Below, in pieces: positions 23,334-33,982 of a stretch of 48,246 bases of DNA. How positions within the stretch are numbered: the first letter of the stretch is position 1; every line of letters begins with the position of its first letter. Made by a program: the position numbers and the translations under genes. The notes beneath the pieces were generated by a model. The model was not told the origin of the DNA. It saw only the letters and a list, made by a program, of their open reading frames with translations, and ran no database searches. The stretch lies in contig CANBVR010000007.1 of assembly GCA_947372965.1 (NCBI GenBank), positions 1-48,246 of the forward strand, in the 5' to 3' direction. The DNA is from Actinomycetota bacterium. GTDB taxonomy: Bacteria; Actinomycetota; Actinomycetes; Nanopelagicales; Nanopelagicaceae.

Positions 23334-24164
23334 GTGTTGAGCACCTACCTAATCGCCCTTCGTGAGGGCATGGAAGCCGCCTTGATCATCGGCATTTTGG
23401 TCGCCTACCTGCACCGCGCTAATCGCAAATCAGCCCTTGCACTTCTCTGGACTGGCGTTGCAATTGCGATTTCAACAAGCCTTATCTTTGGCGCCTTCTT
23501 AACTTTCACTTCAGCAAACCTCTCAGTTCGCGGTGAAGAAATATTCGCAGGAACAACTTCATTAGCTGCCGTCGCCTTAGTCACCTTCATGGTCTTTTGG
23601 ATGAAGAACAATGCGCGCGGTTTAAAAAATGAACTTCATGGAAAGATAGTTAACGCACTTCCAATGGGCAAAATTGCCTTGGTTTTGGCTGCTTATTTCG
23701 CAGTTGCACGAGAAGGGCTTGAAACCGCGCTCTTTGTTTTTACCAACTTTAAATCTGTCTCAAGTGACTCTGCGCCTTCGGTTGGTTTAATCCTCGGAAT
23801 CTCAACTGCGATCGTTCTTGGCGTAGCGGTTTATCGCCGGAGTTTAAAAATAAATCTTGGAAAATTCTTCACAGTCACGGGTTCGATTTTGCTTGTCATC
23901 GCCGCCGGTGTTCTATCCCATGGCATAAACGAGTTTCAAAACTTCGGAGCCCTCCCAGGCGCAAACGCCTATGCTTGGAATTGGCAGAGCTCAAACTCAG
24001 TTATCACAACGATCCTCGAAGGCACTATTGGCATCGGAACGCGAATTACTTGGCTCCAACTTGCGATCTGGGCCGCCTTCCTCGTCCCGACCCTGCGCAT
24101 CTATCTCGGTCTCAGCACTAGCGCCAAGAAGCGCCAGGCTTTAGCCCAAAGCGTTAACGCTTAA
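23334..24164 (+). CDS. FTR1/EfeU family iron permease
   Basis: 276 residues with seven hydrophobic helices. The two iron-binding RExxE motifs are present: REGME (10-14) in helix 1 and REGLE (126-130) in helix 4. EfeU imports iron at the membrane, normally with the periplasmic partners EfeO and EfeB. Neither partner gene is adjacent, so here the permease is alone, at least in this window. GTG 23334 is supported by the leaderless -10. No iron-regulator box was recognised upstream. Confidence 0.88.
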   Translation: MLSTYLIALREGMEAALIIGILVAYLHRANRKSALALLWTGVAIAISTSLIFGAFLTFTSANLSVRGEEIFAGTTSLAAVALVTFMVFWMKNNARGLKNELHGKIVNALPMGKIALVLAAYFAVAREGLETALFVFTNFKSVSSDSAPSVGLILGISTAIVLGVAVYRRSLKINLGKFFTVTGSILLVIAAGVLSHGINEFQNFGALPGANAYAWNWQSSNSVITTILEGTIGIGTRITWLQLAIWAAFLVPTLRIYLGLSTSAKKRQALAQSVNA

Positions 24165-24180
24165 CAGTTCCAATTTAACC

Positions 24181-24192
24181 TACTCGCGAGTA
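24181..24192. promoter_or_regulatory. Perfect 12-bp palindrome TACTCGCGAGTA at the fadA promoter
   Basis: The palindrome overlaps the first two bases of the fadA -10 (24191-24196), so a bound protein would block polymerase. The 10-base core ACTCGCGAGT recurs upstream of the desaturase gene (38244-38253), and a near copy abuts the aconitase -10 (32081-32090). Confidence 0.4.
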
Positions 24193-24196
24193 ACCT
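24191..24196 (+). promoter_or_regulatory. -10 element TAACCT, leaderless type
   Basis: Ends seven bases before ATG 24204; no ribosome site is visible. Confidence 0.5.
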
Positions 24197-24203
24197 TACG
24201 AGC

Positions 24204-25391
24204 ATGAGCTCAAGAGTCGTATTAGTAGATGCAGTCCGATCCCCTTTTGGAAAAGCCGGAAGCCTCTATCAAGGCACGCGCGCCGATGACATTATGGTTC
24301 GCGTTCTTCGCGGTCTGCTTGAAAGAAATCCAAAGGTAGATCCAAAGAGTATTGATGATGTTGCAATTGCCGCGGCTTCACAAGTTGGTGACCAGGGAAT
24401 GAATATTGGTCGCAGCGTCTCCCTTCTTGCTGGAATTCCAAATACCGTTCCAGGTTATTCAGTAGATCGCTGGTGCGCGGGTGCGATGACAGCTGTGACA
24501 ACACTTGCTGGTGCAATCGCCCTTGGCCAATATGACATCGCAATAGCCGGTGGCGTTGAACATATGGGCAACCACCCAATGGGCGATTTAATGGATCCAA
24601 ATCCTCGTTACTTGGCAGAGAAATTAGTAGATCAAGATGCACTTGCAATGGGCGCAACTGCGGAACGGCTTCACGATAAATTTCCACATTTGACAAAAGA
24701 GCGATCTGATAAATATGCACTGGCATCACAGTTAAAAACTGCCGCTGCTTACGAGGTGCAAAAGATCCAACGCGATTTAATTCCGGTTGCCGTTCGCTCG
24801 CTCGAACTTGGTTATGGACTTGCAACAATGGATGAGGGTCCAAGGCCACAAACAACTTTGGAAGGTCTAGCGGGCTTAAAGACTCCGTTTAGACCGCAAG
24901 GAAGAGTAACCGCTGGAAATGCATCAGGACTTAACGATGGTGCAACTGCAGCAATTCTTGCTAGTGAAGAAAAAGCTCTAGAACTTGGGCTTGGAATAAA
25001 AGCAAAGTTGGTCTCATTTGCATTTGCCGGTGTTGAGCCAGAGATAATGGGTTATGGACCTGTTCCATCAACAATTAAAGCTCTAGGAAAAGCTGGCTTA
25101 AAGATTGAAGATATTGGACTCTTTGAAGTTAATGAAGCTTTCGCAATTCAAGTTCTCTCATTTCTAGATCACTTCGGAATAGCTGATGATGATTCGCGAG
25201 TTAATATTTATGGTGGCGCAATTGCAGTTGGCCATCCACTGGCTTCATCAGGAATTCGATTAATTTTGAACCTGGCTCGCGCTTTTGAAGAACATCCTGA
25301 AGTTCAATACGGACTCACAACAATGTGTATCGGTCTTGGAATGGGTGGCACCGTTATCTGGGAGAACCCAAACTTTAAGAAAGGGGCCTAA
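24204..25391 (+). CDS. fadA: Acetyl-CoA acyltransferase / 3-ketoacyl-CoA thiolase
   Basis: 395 residues of the thiolase II degradative type. The acyl-accepting cysteine is in VDRWCAGAM (C91). NEAF, GGAIAVGHPLASSG (catalytic His) and TMCIGLGMGG (second Cys) follow in order. It cleaves 3-ketoacyl-CoA with CoA in the last step of beta-oxidation. The FadB-like gene starts two bases after its stop, so the two make the classic FadA-FadB complex. Regulation may involve the palindrome on its promoter. Confidence 0.93.
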   Translation: MSSRVVLVDAVRSPFGKAGSLYQGTRADDIMVRVLRGLLERNPKVDPKSIDDVAIAAASQVGDQGMNIGRSVSLLAGIPNTVPGYSVDRWCAGAMTAVTTLAGAIALGQYDIAIAGGVEHMGNHPMGDLMDPNPRYLAEKLVDQDALAMGATAERLHDKFPHLTKERSDKYALASQLKTAAAYEVQKIQRDLIPVAVRSLELGYGLATMDEGPRPQTTLEGLAGLKTPFRPQGRVTAGNASGLNDGATAAILASEEKALELGLGIKAKLVSFAFAGVEPEIMGYGPVPSTIKALGKAGLKIEDIGLFEVNEAFAIQVLSFLDHFGIADDDSRVNIYGGAIAVGHPLASSGIRLILNLARAFEEHPEVQYGLTTMCIGLGMGGTVIWENPNFKKGA

Positions 25392-25393
25392 TA

Positions 25394-27502
25394 ATGGTTG
25401 ATATTCAATTGCCACAAGGTGCACCAGAAGAAGTCGTTACACAGGCTTTTTTGCGCGAAGTTGATCTATCCCTATTTGGGGTTAAGGGTTCCCTTTCTTT
25501 AATAACACTTGATAACGGCATGGACCACAACCGCCCGAATACCTTTGGGCCACAATCACTTGCGGCGCTTAATGATGCAATAACAGCTGCGCAGGCGAGT
25601 AGTTCTTTGGCAATTGCAATTACGGGTAAGCCATTTATTTTCGCTGCCGGAGCAGATCTATCGGCGCTCTCGTTTTTAAACGATAAATCCCAAGCTCTTG
25701 CTATCGGCAAACTTGGACATGATGTATTTCGCCGATTAGGTGAGGGCAAAAAACCAACGTTTGCATTTATAAATGGCTTGGCTCTGGGCGGTGGGCTAGA
25801 AGTTGGATTACATTGCAAGTACCGCACTATGGCCACAACAACATTTAGCGCACTTCCAGAATGTTTCCTAGGCCTAGTCCCTGGTTGGGGTGGCGCGACA
25901 ATTTTGCCTAAATTGATCGGACCAGAAAGAGCTGTTCAAGTAATTATTTTAAATGCCCTCAATAACAACACAATGCTTAAGTCAAAAGATGCACTGGCAT
26001 TAGGAGTAACAGATGCTGTATTTGAACCGGCAGATTTTCTAGAAAATTCAATTCGCTTTGCGGCGCAGGTATTGAATGGCGACAAAAAGATTGAACGAAC
26101 AGATTTTATCGGTGACGATGCCGCTTGGAATAAGGCGATCGCAACCGGCCAGGCGGCCATCACCAAAAAGTATGGTGGCGCAGATATCGCATCGCCTCGG
26201 ATGGCACTTGAATTAATAGCCGCTGCACGTAAGAACTCGCTCGGCGAAGGTTTTGATGCTGAAGATAAAGCCCTTGCACAATTAACGATGAGCGACCCAC
26301 TTCGTGCCTCTTTGTACGCCTTTAACCTAATCCAGAAGAAGCGTAAAAAAGTTGAAGGAGCACCCAAGCCTGCACTTGCTAGAAAGGTTACGAAAGTTGG
26401 CGTAGTAGGCGCTGGACTAATGGCTTCACAATTGGCACTTGTAATGGTTCGAAATCTCAAATGTCCAGTTGTCATAACCGATTTGGATCAAGAGCGCGTT
26501 GATAAGGGACTTTCCTATATGCAGAGTGAGATTTCAAAACTTGTAGAGAAAAAGCGCATGAGCCCTGAAACTGCGGCCAGGCTCCAAACTTTAGTAACAG
26601 GCTCAACAGATAAGAAGATATTTGCGGATGCAAACTTTATTATCGAAGCAATCTTTGAGGAGCTTGAATTAAAGAAGGCGCTCTTCGCGGAGTTGGAGAC
26701 GATCATCTCCCCTGATTGCGTACTAGCTACAAATACATCATCTCTTTCAGTAACTAAAATGTCGCAAGGCCTTAAGAACCCCGAACGTGTAATTGGCTTC
26801 CACTTCTTTAACCCCGTTGCTGTTATGCCGTTACTTGAGATTGCACGTACCCCATCGACTGATGATGCAACCACTGCAACTGCTGTTGCAGTTGGCAAAG
26901 AGTTAAAAAAGACGATGGTCATTGTGAAGGACTCCCCCGCTTTCGTTGTGAATCGATTACTTACTAGATTCATGGGCGAGATCACCGACGCAATCGATGA
27001 AGGAACTTCACCGGAGGTTGCTGATGCTGCGATGAAACCACTTGGACTTCCAATGACCTCTCTGGAACTTCTTGGTCTTGTAGGTCCTGGAGTTGCGCTC
27101 CATGTAGCGGAAACTCTCAACGCCAATCTTGGTGAGAGATACAAGATATCCCCAACGATGCAAGCTTTCGTTAAAGAGAATGTAAAAACTTTCTACATTA
27201 AAGATGAAGGCGGGGCGCTTTCGCCTAACCCAGCAGCAGTGGCACTTCTAAAGCAAGGAGATAAAGCTTCAACCAGCGAAGAAGTTAGGCTCCGTGCTTT
27301 AACTGCCCTGGCTTCCGAGGCGCGGATGATGCTTGATGAAGGTGTTGTTGCTACCCCAGCCGAAATTGATTTATGTATGTTGCTTGGCTGCGGTTGGCCT
27401 CTGCATTTAGGTGGAATTTTGCCGTATCTAGATCGTGAAGGAATTAGTGAGAAGGTTTGCGGTTCTCGTTTTCATCAACCCGGGGTTGCTTCGCTTCAAT
27501 AA
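25394..27502 (+). CDS. fadB: Fatty-acid oxidation complex alpha subunit: enoyl-CoA hydratase / 3-hydroxyacyl-CoA dehydrogenase
   Basis: 702 residues. The N-terminal crotonase domain (about 1-290) has [12 protein letters not shown] and [15 protein letters not shown] with the two catalytic glutamates. The NAD-binding domain begins near 333 ([11 protein letters not shown]), NTSSLSV and HFFNPV carry the catalytic Ser/His region, and the C-terminal dehydrogenase domains follow ([11 protein letters not shown]). AAGGGG seven bases before ATG 25394 is a good ribosome site. The last 59 bases overlap the convergent dxs gene. The ending HQPGVASLQ fits the family (usually RFHPPG), so the overlap is likely genuine. 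Confidence 0.94.
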   Translation: MVDIQLPQGAPEEVVTQAFLREVDLSLFGVKGSLSLITLDNGMDHNRPNTFGPQSLAALNDAITAAQASSSLAIAITGKPFIFAAGADLSALSFLNDKSQALAIGKLGHDVFRRLGEGKKPTFAFINGLALGGGLEVGLHCKYRTMATTTFSALPECFLGLVPGWGGATILPKLIGPERAVQVIILNALNNNTMLKSKDALALGVTDAVFEPADFLENSIRFAAQVLNGDKKIERTDFIGDDAAWNKAIATGQAAITKKYGGADIASPRMALELIAAARKNSLGEGFDAEDKALAQLTMSDPLRASLYAFNLIQKKRKKVEGAPKPALARKVTKVGVVGAGLMASQLALVMVRNLKCPVVITDLDQERVDKGLSYMQSEISKLVEKKRMSPETAARLQTLVTGSTDKKIFADANFIIEAIFEELELKKALFAELETIISPDCVLATNTSSLSVTKMSQGLKNPERVIGFHFFNPVAVMPLLEIARTPSTDDATTATAVAVGKELKKTMVIVKDSPAFVVNRLLTRFMGEITDAIDEGTSPEVADAAMKPLGLPMTSLELLGLVGPGVALHVAETLNANLGERYKISPTMQAFVKENVKTFYIKDEGGALSPNPAAVALLKQGDKASTSEEVRLRALTALASEARMMLDEGVVATPAEIDLCMLLGCGWPLHLGGILPYLDREGISEKVCGSRFHQPGVASLQ

Positions 27503-29396
27503 ATAAATCATCCTTTAACTGGCTACTTTGAATACTCCAAGAAACAAGTTGCTGGGTGATTTGTTGGGCCGTTATGCCTAGATCACTAAGAATCTCTCCA
27601 CGCTTTGAGTGTTCAATGAATTCAAGCGGGATCCCAATTGAATGAATTGGAAGTTGTAGATCATTTTCTCGAAATAGCTCTGAGATTGTGCTGGCAATTC
27701 CACCGTGCTTAATGCCATCTTCAATTACAACCACACTCTTGTACCTTTGAGCCATAGTTATCAAACTTAAAGGAAGTGGCTTAACCCAACGCAGATCGAC
27801 CACGGTAACGCCAACTCCTTCACGATAAGCCTGAGCCGCAGCTTCAACGCTCATCGCTGCCATCGACCCAACACTTACTAATAAGACATCAGCGCTCTCA
27901 CCGCGATACAAGACATCAATTCCATCCCGTCGTTCAAAAGCTGGGATATCAACGCCGACTGCACCTTTTGGGAATCGTACTAATGAAGGAGCGTTAGAAA
28001 TATCAAGTGCTTCGCGTAAAGTTTCGCGAAGTCTGGCTCCATCTCGCGGCGCTGCAACGTGAAGGGTTGGGACAATTCCGCTGATTGCTAAATCCCAGAT
28101 CCCATGATGTGAAGGACCATCATCGCCGGTAACTCCTGCTCGATCTAAAACAAAGGTCACCCCTGCTTTATGAAGTGCAACATCTAAAAGCAATTGATCA
28201 AAGGCACGATTTAAGAATGTTGAGTAAAGAGCTACGACCGGATGCAGCCCGGCAAATGCCATGCCCGCGGCGGAAGTAGTCGCGTGCTGTTCGGCAATTC
28301 CGACATCAAAAGTACGATCTGGAAATTGCTTCTGGAATTTTTCTAATCCGGTCGGCCCAAGCATTGCCGCGGTGATCGCAACAAGATCTTCGCGCTCATG
28401 ACCTATGGCAACGATTTCATCTGCGAATACTGAGGTCCAACTTGGATCAGATTTCTTTATTGGCTTGCCAGTCTCGGGATCAATTACCCCAACCGCGTGA
28501 AATTTCTCAGCCTCGTCATTAACGGCAGGTGCATGGCCGCGACCTTTTTCCGTAATTACATGAACTATTACAGGTTGGCGATATCTCTTTGCTTGTTCAA
28601 GGGAGTGCTCTAGCGCTTCTATGTCATGACCATTTACAGGACCAAAATATTTTAACCCGAGATCTTCAAACATTCCTTGAGGAGCAACAATATCTTTTAT
28701 ACCTTTTTTAACCCCATGAAGCGTTTCATAAATTGGCGTACCAACAACTGGAGTCTTCTCCAAAACACCTTTTCCCCAGTCGAGGAATTTCTCGTATCCA
28801 CTTGTCGTGCGAAGAGTAGATAGGTAGGTAGCAAGACCACCGATAGTGGGCGAATAGGACCGTTCATTATCGTTAACAACAATTACCAAACGGAGATTTT
28901 CACTTGAAGCAATATTGTTTAGAGCTTCCCATGCCATCCCGCCGGTCAGTGCGCCGTCACCAACTACGCAAACAACTGTCCGATCACTTTCACCCCTGAC
29001 GTTAAAGGCTTTCGCAACGCCATCAGCCCAAGAAAGCGCCGTCGATGCATGTGAGTTTTCAATTACATCATGCTCGCTCTCACCACGATTGGGATAGCCA
29101 GCAATCCCACCGCGTTGGCGCAACTTATCAAAGCCATCTGCTCTGCCAGTTAAAATTTTATGAACATAGCTTTGATGGCCAGTATCAAAAAGAACTACAT
29201 CTATTGGTGATTGAAAGACTCGATGAATTGCCATCGTCAATTCAACGACGCCTAAATTTGGACCAAGGTGGCCACCACTTTTTGAAACTTTCTCAATAAG
29301 AAAATCTCTAATTTCTTGGGCAATATCATCTAATTCAGAGTAAGAATATTTAGCCAAGTCAGAAGGACTCTTCAAAGATTCCAACCGTTTAGACAT
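27444..29396 (-). CDS. dxs: 1-deoxy-D-xylulose-5-phosphate synthase
   Basis: 650 residues from ATG 29396, chosen because GGAG sits about seven bases upstream; the frame also opens at 29408. Thiamine-diphosphate motif [16 protein letters not shown], catalytic HxP-type region [16 protein letters not shown], then the pyrimidine-binding domain [18 protein letters not shown] and the transketolase C-domain. It makes DXP from pyruvate and glyceraldehyde-3-phosphate, the first step of the MEP isoprenoid pathway. It follows aconitase by 12 bases, so the two are probably one transcript. The last about 19 codons overlap fadB on the other strand. Confidence 0.94.
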   Translation of the reverse strand: MSKRLESLKSPSDLAKYSYSELDDIAQEIRDFLIEKVSKSGGHLGPNLGVVELTMAIHRVFQSPIDVVLFDTGHQSYVHKILTGRADGFDKLRQRGGIAGYPNRGESEHDVIENSHASTALSWADGVAKAFNVRGESDRTVVCVVGDGALTGGMAWEALNNIASSENLRLVIVVNDNERSYSPTIGGLATYLSTLRTTSGYEKFLDWGKGVLEKTPVVGTPIYETLHGVKKGIKDIVAPQGMFEDLGLKYFGPVNGHDIEALEHSLEQAKRYRQPVIVHVITEKGRGHAPAVNDEAEKFHAVGVIDPETGKPIKKSDPSWTSVFADEIVAIGHEREDLVAITAAMLGPTGLEKFQKQFPDRTFDVGIAEQHATTSAAGMAFAGLHPVVALYSTFLNRAFDQLLLDVALHKAGVTFVLDRAGVTGDDGPSHHGIWDLAISGIVPTLHVAAPRDGARLRETLREALDISNAPSLVRFPKGAVGVDIPAFERRDGIDVLYRGESADVLLVSVGSMAAMSVEAAAQAYREGVGVTVVDLRWVKPLPLSLITMAQRYKSVVVIEDGIKHGGIASTISELFRENDLQLPIHSIGIPLEFIEHSKRGEILSDLGITAQQITQQLVSWSIQSSQLKDDLFIEAKQPRVDENENRKPSH

Positions 29397-29408
29397 CAAA
29401 TACTCCAA

Positions 29409-32069
29409 TCAGTCTGAAAGTAGTGATCGTAAAACATATTGCATGATGCCCCCGTGGCGGAAGTAATCAGCTTCACCAGGTGTATCAATTCTTACGATCG
29501 CATCAAAACTCTTATCTCCCGCCACAACCTTTACCGTTTTTGGAGTGCTTCCGGTGTTGAGCGCTTCGATTCCGGTAATTGAGAATACTTCTTCACCTGT
29601 TAGGCCCATGCTCTGCGCATTTGTTCCTGGAGCGAATTGCAATGGAAGAACTCCCATTCCAATCAAATTAGAACGATGGATACGTTCAAAGCTTTCGGCA
29701 ATTACTGCCTTAACTCCGAGAAGAGCTGTTCCCTTTGCTGCCCAGTCTCGTGAAGATCCGGATCCATATTCTTTTCCAGCAAGAATAACCAACGGAATTC
29801 CTGCCGCTTGATAGGCCATAGAAGCATCATAAATAGTTGCTTGCTCACCATTGGCTAAGAAGTTTCGAGTAAAACCTCCTTCAACGCCGTTTAACAACAT
29901 ATTCTTCAGGCGAATATTTGCAAAAGTTCCACGAATCATTACCTCGTGATTTCCGCGGCGTGAACCGTATGAATTGAAATCAACTCGCTCAATTCCATGT
30001 TCGGCCAAATATTTTCCAGCTGGAGAATCTGCCTTAATATTTCCTGCTGGTGAAATGTGGTCAGTAGTTACTGAATCACCCAAGATTGCCATGACTCTCG
30101 CCCCTGAAATATCACTAACCGGTTTTGGATTACGCGGCATACCTTCAAAGTATGGAGGTTTTCTAACATAAGTGGATTTTGAATCCCACTCAAAAGTTTT
30201 ACCGGTAGGTGTAGCAAGTGACTTCCAACGATGATCTCCTTCAAAGACGCTTGCATAATCTTTCTTAAACATCTCAGAGGAAATTGAAGAGTCAATAACG
30301 CTTTGAATTTCAGCGGCAGTTGGCCAAATATCTGCAAGGAATACCTCATTACCGCTTTGATCTTTTCCAATTGGATCAGATTCGAAGTTGTGGTCCATCG
30401 TTCCAGCTAGAGCATAGGCAACTACTAACGGAGGTGAAGCAAGGTAATTCATCTTTACATCTGGGCTGATGCGGCCTTCAAAGTTTCGGTTTCCAGAAAG
30501 GACCGCTGAGACAGCTAAGTCGTTCTCGTTTATTGCCTTACTAATTTCAACCGGAAGCGGACCGGAGTTTCCGATACATGTAACGCAGCCATATCCGACG
30601 AGGTTAAAACCGAGTTTCTCCATATAGGTAGTCAGGCCAGCTTTATCGTAATAATCAGTAACAACTTTTGAACCAGGAGCCAGCGTTGTTTTAACCCACG
30701 GCTTGCTAGTAAGACCCTTCTCGACCGCCTTCTTAGCAAGAAGCGCCGCTCCAATCATGACACTTGGATTAGATGTATTTGTGCAAGAAGTTATTGATGC
30801 AATTACAACGGCGCCATTCTGAACTGATGTTGCGCGACCATTTACTGAGACCGGAATGCTTGACTTAGAAGTCTTATCTGAGAAATAAGTAGGGCTTACT
30901 TTCTCATATAAACTTTTTGCCTCACTTAGTGAGATTCGGTCTTGCGGACGCTTTGGGCCAGCAATAGAAGGAACAATTGTTGAAAGTTCTAATTCGAGAT
31001 TTTCTGAGAATCGTGGAGTGTGTGCTGGGTCGTGCCAGAGACCAACGCGCTTTGCATATTCTTCAACTAGTGCAAGTTGATCATCGGAGCGACCAGTAAG
31101 TGATAGATATCGAATGGTTTCTTCATCAATTGGGAATATGGCGCAGGTAGATCCATATTCTGGCGACATATTTCCGATTGTTGTTCGGTTGGCCATAGGA
31201 AGTGCACTCACGCCAGGACCGTAGAACTCAACAAACTTTCCAACAACGCCGTGCTTTCGCAGCATTTCAGTAATTGTAAGAACCAAATCTGTTGCAGTTG
31301 TTCCAACCGGCAACTGACCGTTTAGTTTAAATCCGACAACGCGAGGAATTAGCATCGATACGGGTTGCCCCAAAAGTGCTGCCTCGGCTTCGATGCCGCC
31401 AACGCCCCAGCCAAGTACACCAAGACCGTTAACCATGGTCGTATGTGAATCCGTACCAACTACCGTATCTGGATAGGCACGCATAACACCATCAACGTTA
31501 CGAGTCATTACGACCCGAGCAAGGTACTCAATATTTACTTGGTGAACAATGCCAGTGCCTGGTGGAACTACCTTGAACTCGTCAAAAGCGGTCTGTCCCC
31601 AGCGAAGGAAGCGATAACGCTCTTGATTTCGTTCGTATTCAATATCAGTATTTTCTTCAAAAGATGTCTTAGTTCCGAACTTATCTGCGATGACTGAGTG
31701 ATCGATTACCAATTCGGCAGGTGCAAGTGGATTTACCTTAGAAGCATCTCCGCCAAGTTCAACGATTGCCTCCCGCATTGTTGCAAGGTCGACAACGCAT
31801 GGAACGCCGGTGAAATCCTGCATGATGACTCTAGCTGGGGTGAATTGAATTTCAGTGTCGGGTTCGGAATCAGGATTCCAATTTGCCAGGGCTTGAATCT
31901 GAGCAGCGGTGATATTTGCGCCATCTTCAGTTCGAAGTAAATTCTCGAGAAGTACCTTTAAGCTAAATGGAAGGGAGTTAGCTGCAGGCAATTTTGAGAT
32001 ATCAAAAATCTCATACTTAGCGCCGGCTACTTCTAACGTGGTCTTTGCATCAAATGAATTCTTGCTCAC
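29409..32069 (-). CDS. acnA: Aconitate hydratase A
   Basis: 886 residues, the normal length for AcnA/IRP1-type aconitase. The 4Fe-4S ligands lie in SCTNTSNPS and [12 protein letters not shown]. The swivel domain shows [18 protein letters not shown] and [16 protein letters not shown]. It interconverts citrate and isocitrate in the TCA cycle. GTG 32069 is supported by TAAGAT ending six bases upstream. The -10 overlaps the 3' end of the RNA methyltransferase gene. A CTCGCGA-type motif abuts the -10 (32081-32090). Confidence 0.95.
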   Translation of the reverse strand: MSKNSFDAKTTLEVAGAKYEIFDISKLPAANSLPFSLKVLLENLLRTEDGANITAAQIQALANWNPDSEPDTEIQFTPARVIMQDFTGVPCVVDLATMREAIVELGGDASKVNPLAPAELVIDHSVIADKFGTKTSFEENTDIEYERNQERYRFLRWGQTAFDEFKVVPPGTGIVHQVNIEYLARVVMTRNVDGVMRAYPDTVVGTDSHTTMVNGLGVLGWGVGGIEAEAALLGQPVSMLIPRVVGFKLNGQLPVGTTATDLVLTITEMLRKHGVVGKFVEFYGPGVSALPMANRTTIGNMSPEYGSTCAIFPIDEETIRYLSLTGRSDDQLALVEEYAKRVGLWHDPAHTPRFSENLELELSTIVPSIAGPKRPQDRISLSEAKSLYEKVSPTYFSDKTSKSSIPVSVNGRATSVQNGAVVIASITSCTNTSNPSVMIGAALLAKKAVEKGLTSKPWVKTTLAPGSKVVTDYYDKAGLTTYMEKLGFNLVGYGCVTCIGNSGPLPVEISKAINENDLAVSAVLSGNRNFEGRISPDVKMNYLASPPLVVAYALAGTMDHNFESDPIGKDQSGNEVFLADIWPTAAEIQSVIDSSISSEMFKKDYASVFEGDHRWKSLATPTGKTFEWDSKSTYVRKPPYFEGMPRNPKPVSDISGARVMAILGDSVTTDHISPAGNIKADSPAGKYLAEHGIERVDFNSYGSRRGNHEVMIRGTFANIRLKNMLLNGVEGGFTRNFLANGEQATIYDASMAYQAAGIPLVILAGKEYGSGSSRDWAAKGTALLGVKAVIAESFERIHRSNLIGMGVLPLQFAPGTNAQSMGLTGEEVFSITGIEALNTGSTPKTVKVVAGDKSFDAIVRIDTPGEADYFRHGGIMQYVLRSLLSD

Positions 32070-32075
32070 GCCGCT

Positions 32076-32081
32076 ATCTTA
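32076..32081 (-). promoter_or_regulatory. -10 element TAAGAT, leaderless type
   Basis: Ends six bases before GTG 32069 on the minus strand. It is preceded directly by ACTCGCGAC, close to the motif at the fadA promoter. Confidence 0.6.
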
Positions 32082-33284
32082 GTCGCGAGTGAAGCGGGCG
32101 ACACATTCAATATGGTGGGTCATCGGGAAGAGATCGAATCCAACTATGTGATCTAGGTGATATCCGCCATTCTCCAAGGTCCGCGCATCGCGAGCCAGGG
32201 ATGCGGGGTCGCAGGAAATATAGACGATGGTGCGAGGCTTCTTTGCAAGCATCTCCTTGATGACCATCTCTCCCGCCCCAGTGCGAGGTGGATCTAGCAA
32301 AATAACATCTGCTCTTTTAACGAGTGGTAATTTTTGCTCAACGCGACCAGAATGAATTTGAACATTCTTGGCTTTATCAAAAATCTTTAACGCATCTTGA
32401 GTCGCACGATGGCTCGATTCAATTAAATGAACTCGGCCTATATCGCCAACATCTTCGGCAATTGGCGCCGTGAAGAGACCGACGCCGCCATACAAATCAC
32501 AGGCATGATCACCTGGGCGAAGCGCCATTAAATCTAGAGCTAACTTAACAAGAGTTTGTGGTGCGTTCTTATGTGCCTGCCAGAACGATGTTGGTGAAAT
32601 CGTATAGGTGTGCTCCCCTACAACTTCATGAAGTTGTGTTGGGCCAGCGAGCGAGCGACCACCACGAGTTAGATTTCTTTCACCAGAATTCGACACACTT
32701 AGTTCGAGGCGATCTTCGCCTTTCCATGTACGGGCAAAGATTTCAGATTCATTAATCGCCTCAACAGCAATTAAGCACTTATCAATCTCTGTAACTTCAT
32801 TGCTTCGAGAAGAAAAGAGCCCCGGCTTTCCATTCTTTCCTATCGAAAAATCCATTCGCGTACGCCAATGCAATCCATTTTCTGGTTCCACTCCAACGAC
32901 ATCTAAATCAATCTCCATTTTGCCTAGACGGGAGAACTGCTCTCGGATCACAGAGCGTTTCAATTCCCGTTGGGCGTTAATTTCCACATGCTGGAAATCG
33001 CATCCGCCACATCCACCTGGAATTGCATATTTGCAAGGTGCAACTACGCGGTCCTTCGATGGAGTAATAATCTCAACTGCATCGGCACGCGCCAATTTTG
33101 CCGAGGTAGAAGTTATTTCTATAAGGGCCTTTTCGCCGGTGATTGCATGGCGGACAAAAATAACTTGGCCGTTATGTCTGGCAACAAAGTGGCCACCGTG
33201 GGCAACTGGCCCAATATCAACAGTTACGCGATCGCCGACCTTCAAATCTCGTGATTCTCGATTTTGGCCCGCGTTTGATTCCAT
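32079..33284 (-). CDS. TRAM-domain RNA (uracil-5-)-methyltransferase (RumA/TrmA family)
   Basis: 401 residues. The N-terminal TRAM domain covers about 12-72. The Fe-S cysteines are C84, C92 and C95 in CKYAIPGGCGGC and probably C170 in EIDKC. The SAM-binding DLYGGVGLF and the catalytic ISCDPASLARD carry the nucleophilic cysteine. It methylates C5 of uridine in rRNA or tRNA; the position cannot be assigned. It diverges from the TrkA pair with overlapping promoter regions. Confidence 0.92.
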   Translation of the reverse strand: MESNAGQNRESRDLKVGDRVTVDIGPVAHGGHFVARHNGQVIFVRHAITGEKALIEITSTSAKLARADAVEIITPSKDRVVAPCKYAIPGGCGGCDFQHVEINAQRELKRSVIREQFSRLGKMEIDLDVVGVEPENGLHWRTRMDFSIGKNGKPGLFSSRSNEVTEIDKCLIAVEAINESEIFARTWKGEDRLELSVSNSGERNLTRGGRSLAGPTQLHEVVGEHTYTISPTSFWQAHKNAPQTLVKLALDLMALRPGDHACDLYGGVGLFTAPIAEDVGDIGRVHLIESSHRATQDALKIFDKAKNVQIHSGRVEQKLPLVKRADVILLDPPRTGAGEMVIKEMLAKKPRTIVYISCDPASLARDARTLENGGYHLDHIVGFDLFPMTHHIECVARFTRD

Positions 33285-33290
33285 AGGAGG

Positions 33291-33296
33291 AACTTA
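33291..33296 (-). promoter_or_regulatory. -10 element TAAGTT, leaderless type
   Basis: Ends six bases before the ATG at 33284 on the minus strand. The plus-strand -10 for the TrkA gene begins eight bases further on. Confidence 0.6.
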
Positions 33297-33303
33297 ATGG
33301 GTG

Positions 33304-33309
33304 TAAGTT
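33304..33309 (+). promoter_or_regulatory. -10 element TAAGTT, leaderless type
   Basis: Ends seven bases before GTG 33317 and decides that start. Confidence 0.5.
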
Positions 33310-33316
33310 GTACTTC

Positions 33317-33979
33317 GTGCACGTAGTCATTATGGGTTGTGGTCGCGTCGGAGCAGGTCTTGCAAAGGACTTAGAAGCCGCTGGTCATTCAGTCGCAGTT
33401 ATCGATCAAACTCGTGAGGCATTTCGCAGATTAGGGGCAGACTTCAGCGGAAAGACGATCGCTGGTGTTGGTTTCGATCGCGATATCTTGCTTGAGGCTG
33501 GAATTGAGAAGGCAGATGCATTTGCCGCGGTCTCAAATGGTGATAATTCAAATATTCTCGCAGCCCGCGTGGCTCGCGAAACTTATGGAGTTCAAAATGT
33601 TGTCGCAAGAATTTATGATCCAGCCCGCGCAGAAATTTACCAACGTCTTGGAATCCCAACCGTTGCAACTGTGCTCTGGACTACTGACCAAATAATTCGA
33701 CGCTTGGCGCCAGAAGGTTCTCGCTCTGAATGGCGCGATGCCAGCGGAGTAGTTCAACTCTGTGAAGTTCACCTTCACGCCGATTGGTTTGGAAAGCCAG
33801 TTTCCCTAATTGAAGAATCAACAGATGCCAGAGTCGCATTTGTAACTCGCCTTGGCGAGGGAATGATTCCTACTGAACATACAGTCCTTCAAGAGGGCGA
33901 CTTAGTTCACGTGATGGTTACCGATAAAGCTCTCGCCAGCGTAGAACTTGCGCTAGCCAAATCACCGGATGAGGCATAA
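33317..33979 (+). CDS. TrkA-N/C potassium channel regulator, first of pair (CeoB-like)
   Basis: 220 residues from GTG 33317 (MHVVIMGCGRVG); the frame is open to a TTG at 33308, but the -10 and family start favour the GTG. The N-terminal RCK/TrkA-N Rossmann domain binds NAD(H) or nucleotide (GCGRVGAGLAKDLEAAGHSVAVID). The TrkA-C domain follows at about 135-215. Such cytosolic proteins gate K+ uptake channels. The second TrkA gene follows after three bases. The paired arrangement corresponds to CeoB/CeoC of actinobacteria. No membrane TrkH/TrkG partner is adjacent. Confidence 0.9.
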   Translation: MHVVIMGCGRVGAGLAKDLEAAGHSVAVIDQTREAFRRLGADFSGKTIAGVGFDRDILLEAGIEKADAFAAVSNGDNSNILAARVARETYGVQNVVARIYDPARAEIYQRLGIPTVATVLWTTDQIIRRLAPEGSRSEWRDASGVVQLCEVHLHADWFGKPVSLIEESTDARVAFVTRLGEGMIPTEHTVLQEGDLVHVMVTDKALASVELALAKSPDEA

Positions 33980-33982
33980 GAG

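Noticed and set aside
24292-24855. Long antisense reading frame across fadA (187 codons), and similar frames across fadB, glnD and the TrkA genes.
   Set aside because: They lie fully inside genes with clear family motifs, lack ribosome sites or promoters and show no recognisable protein features.
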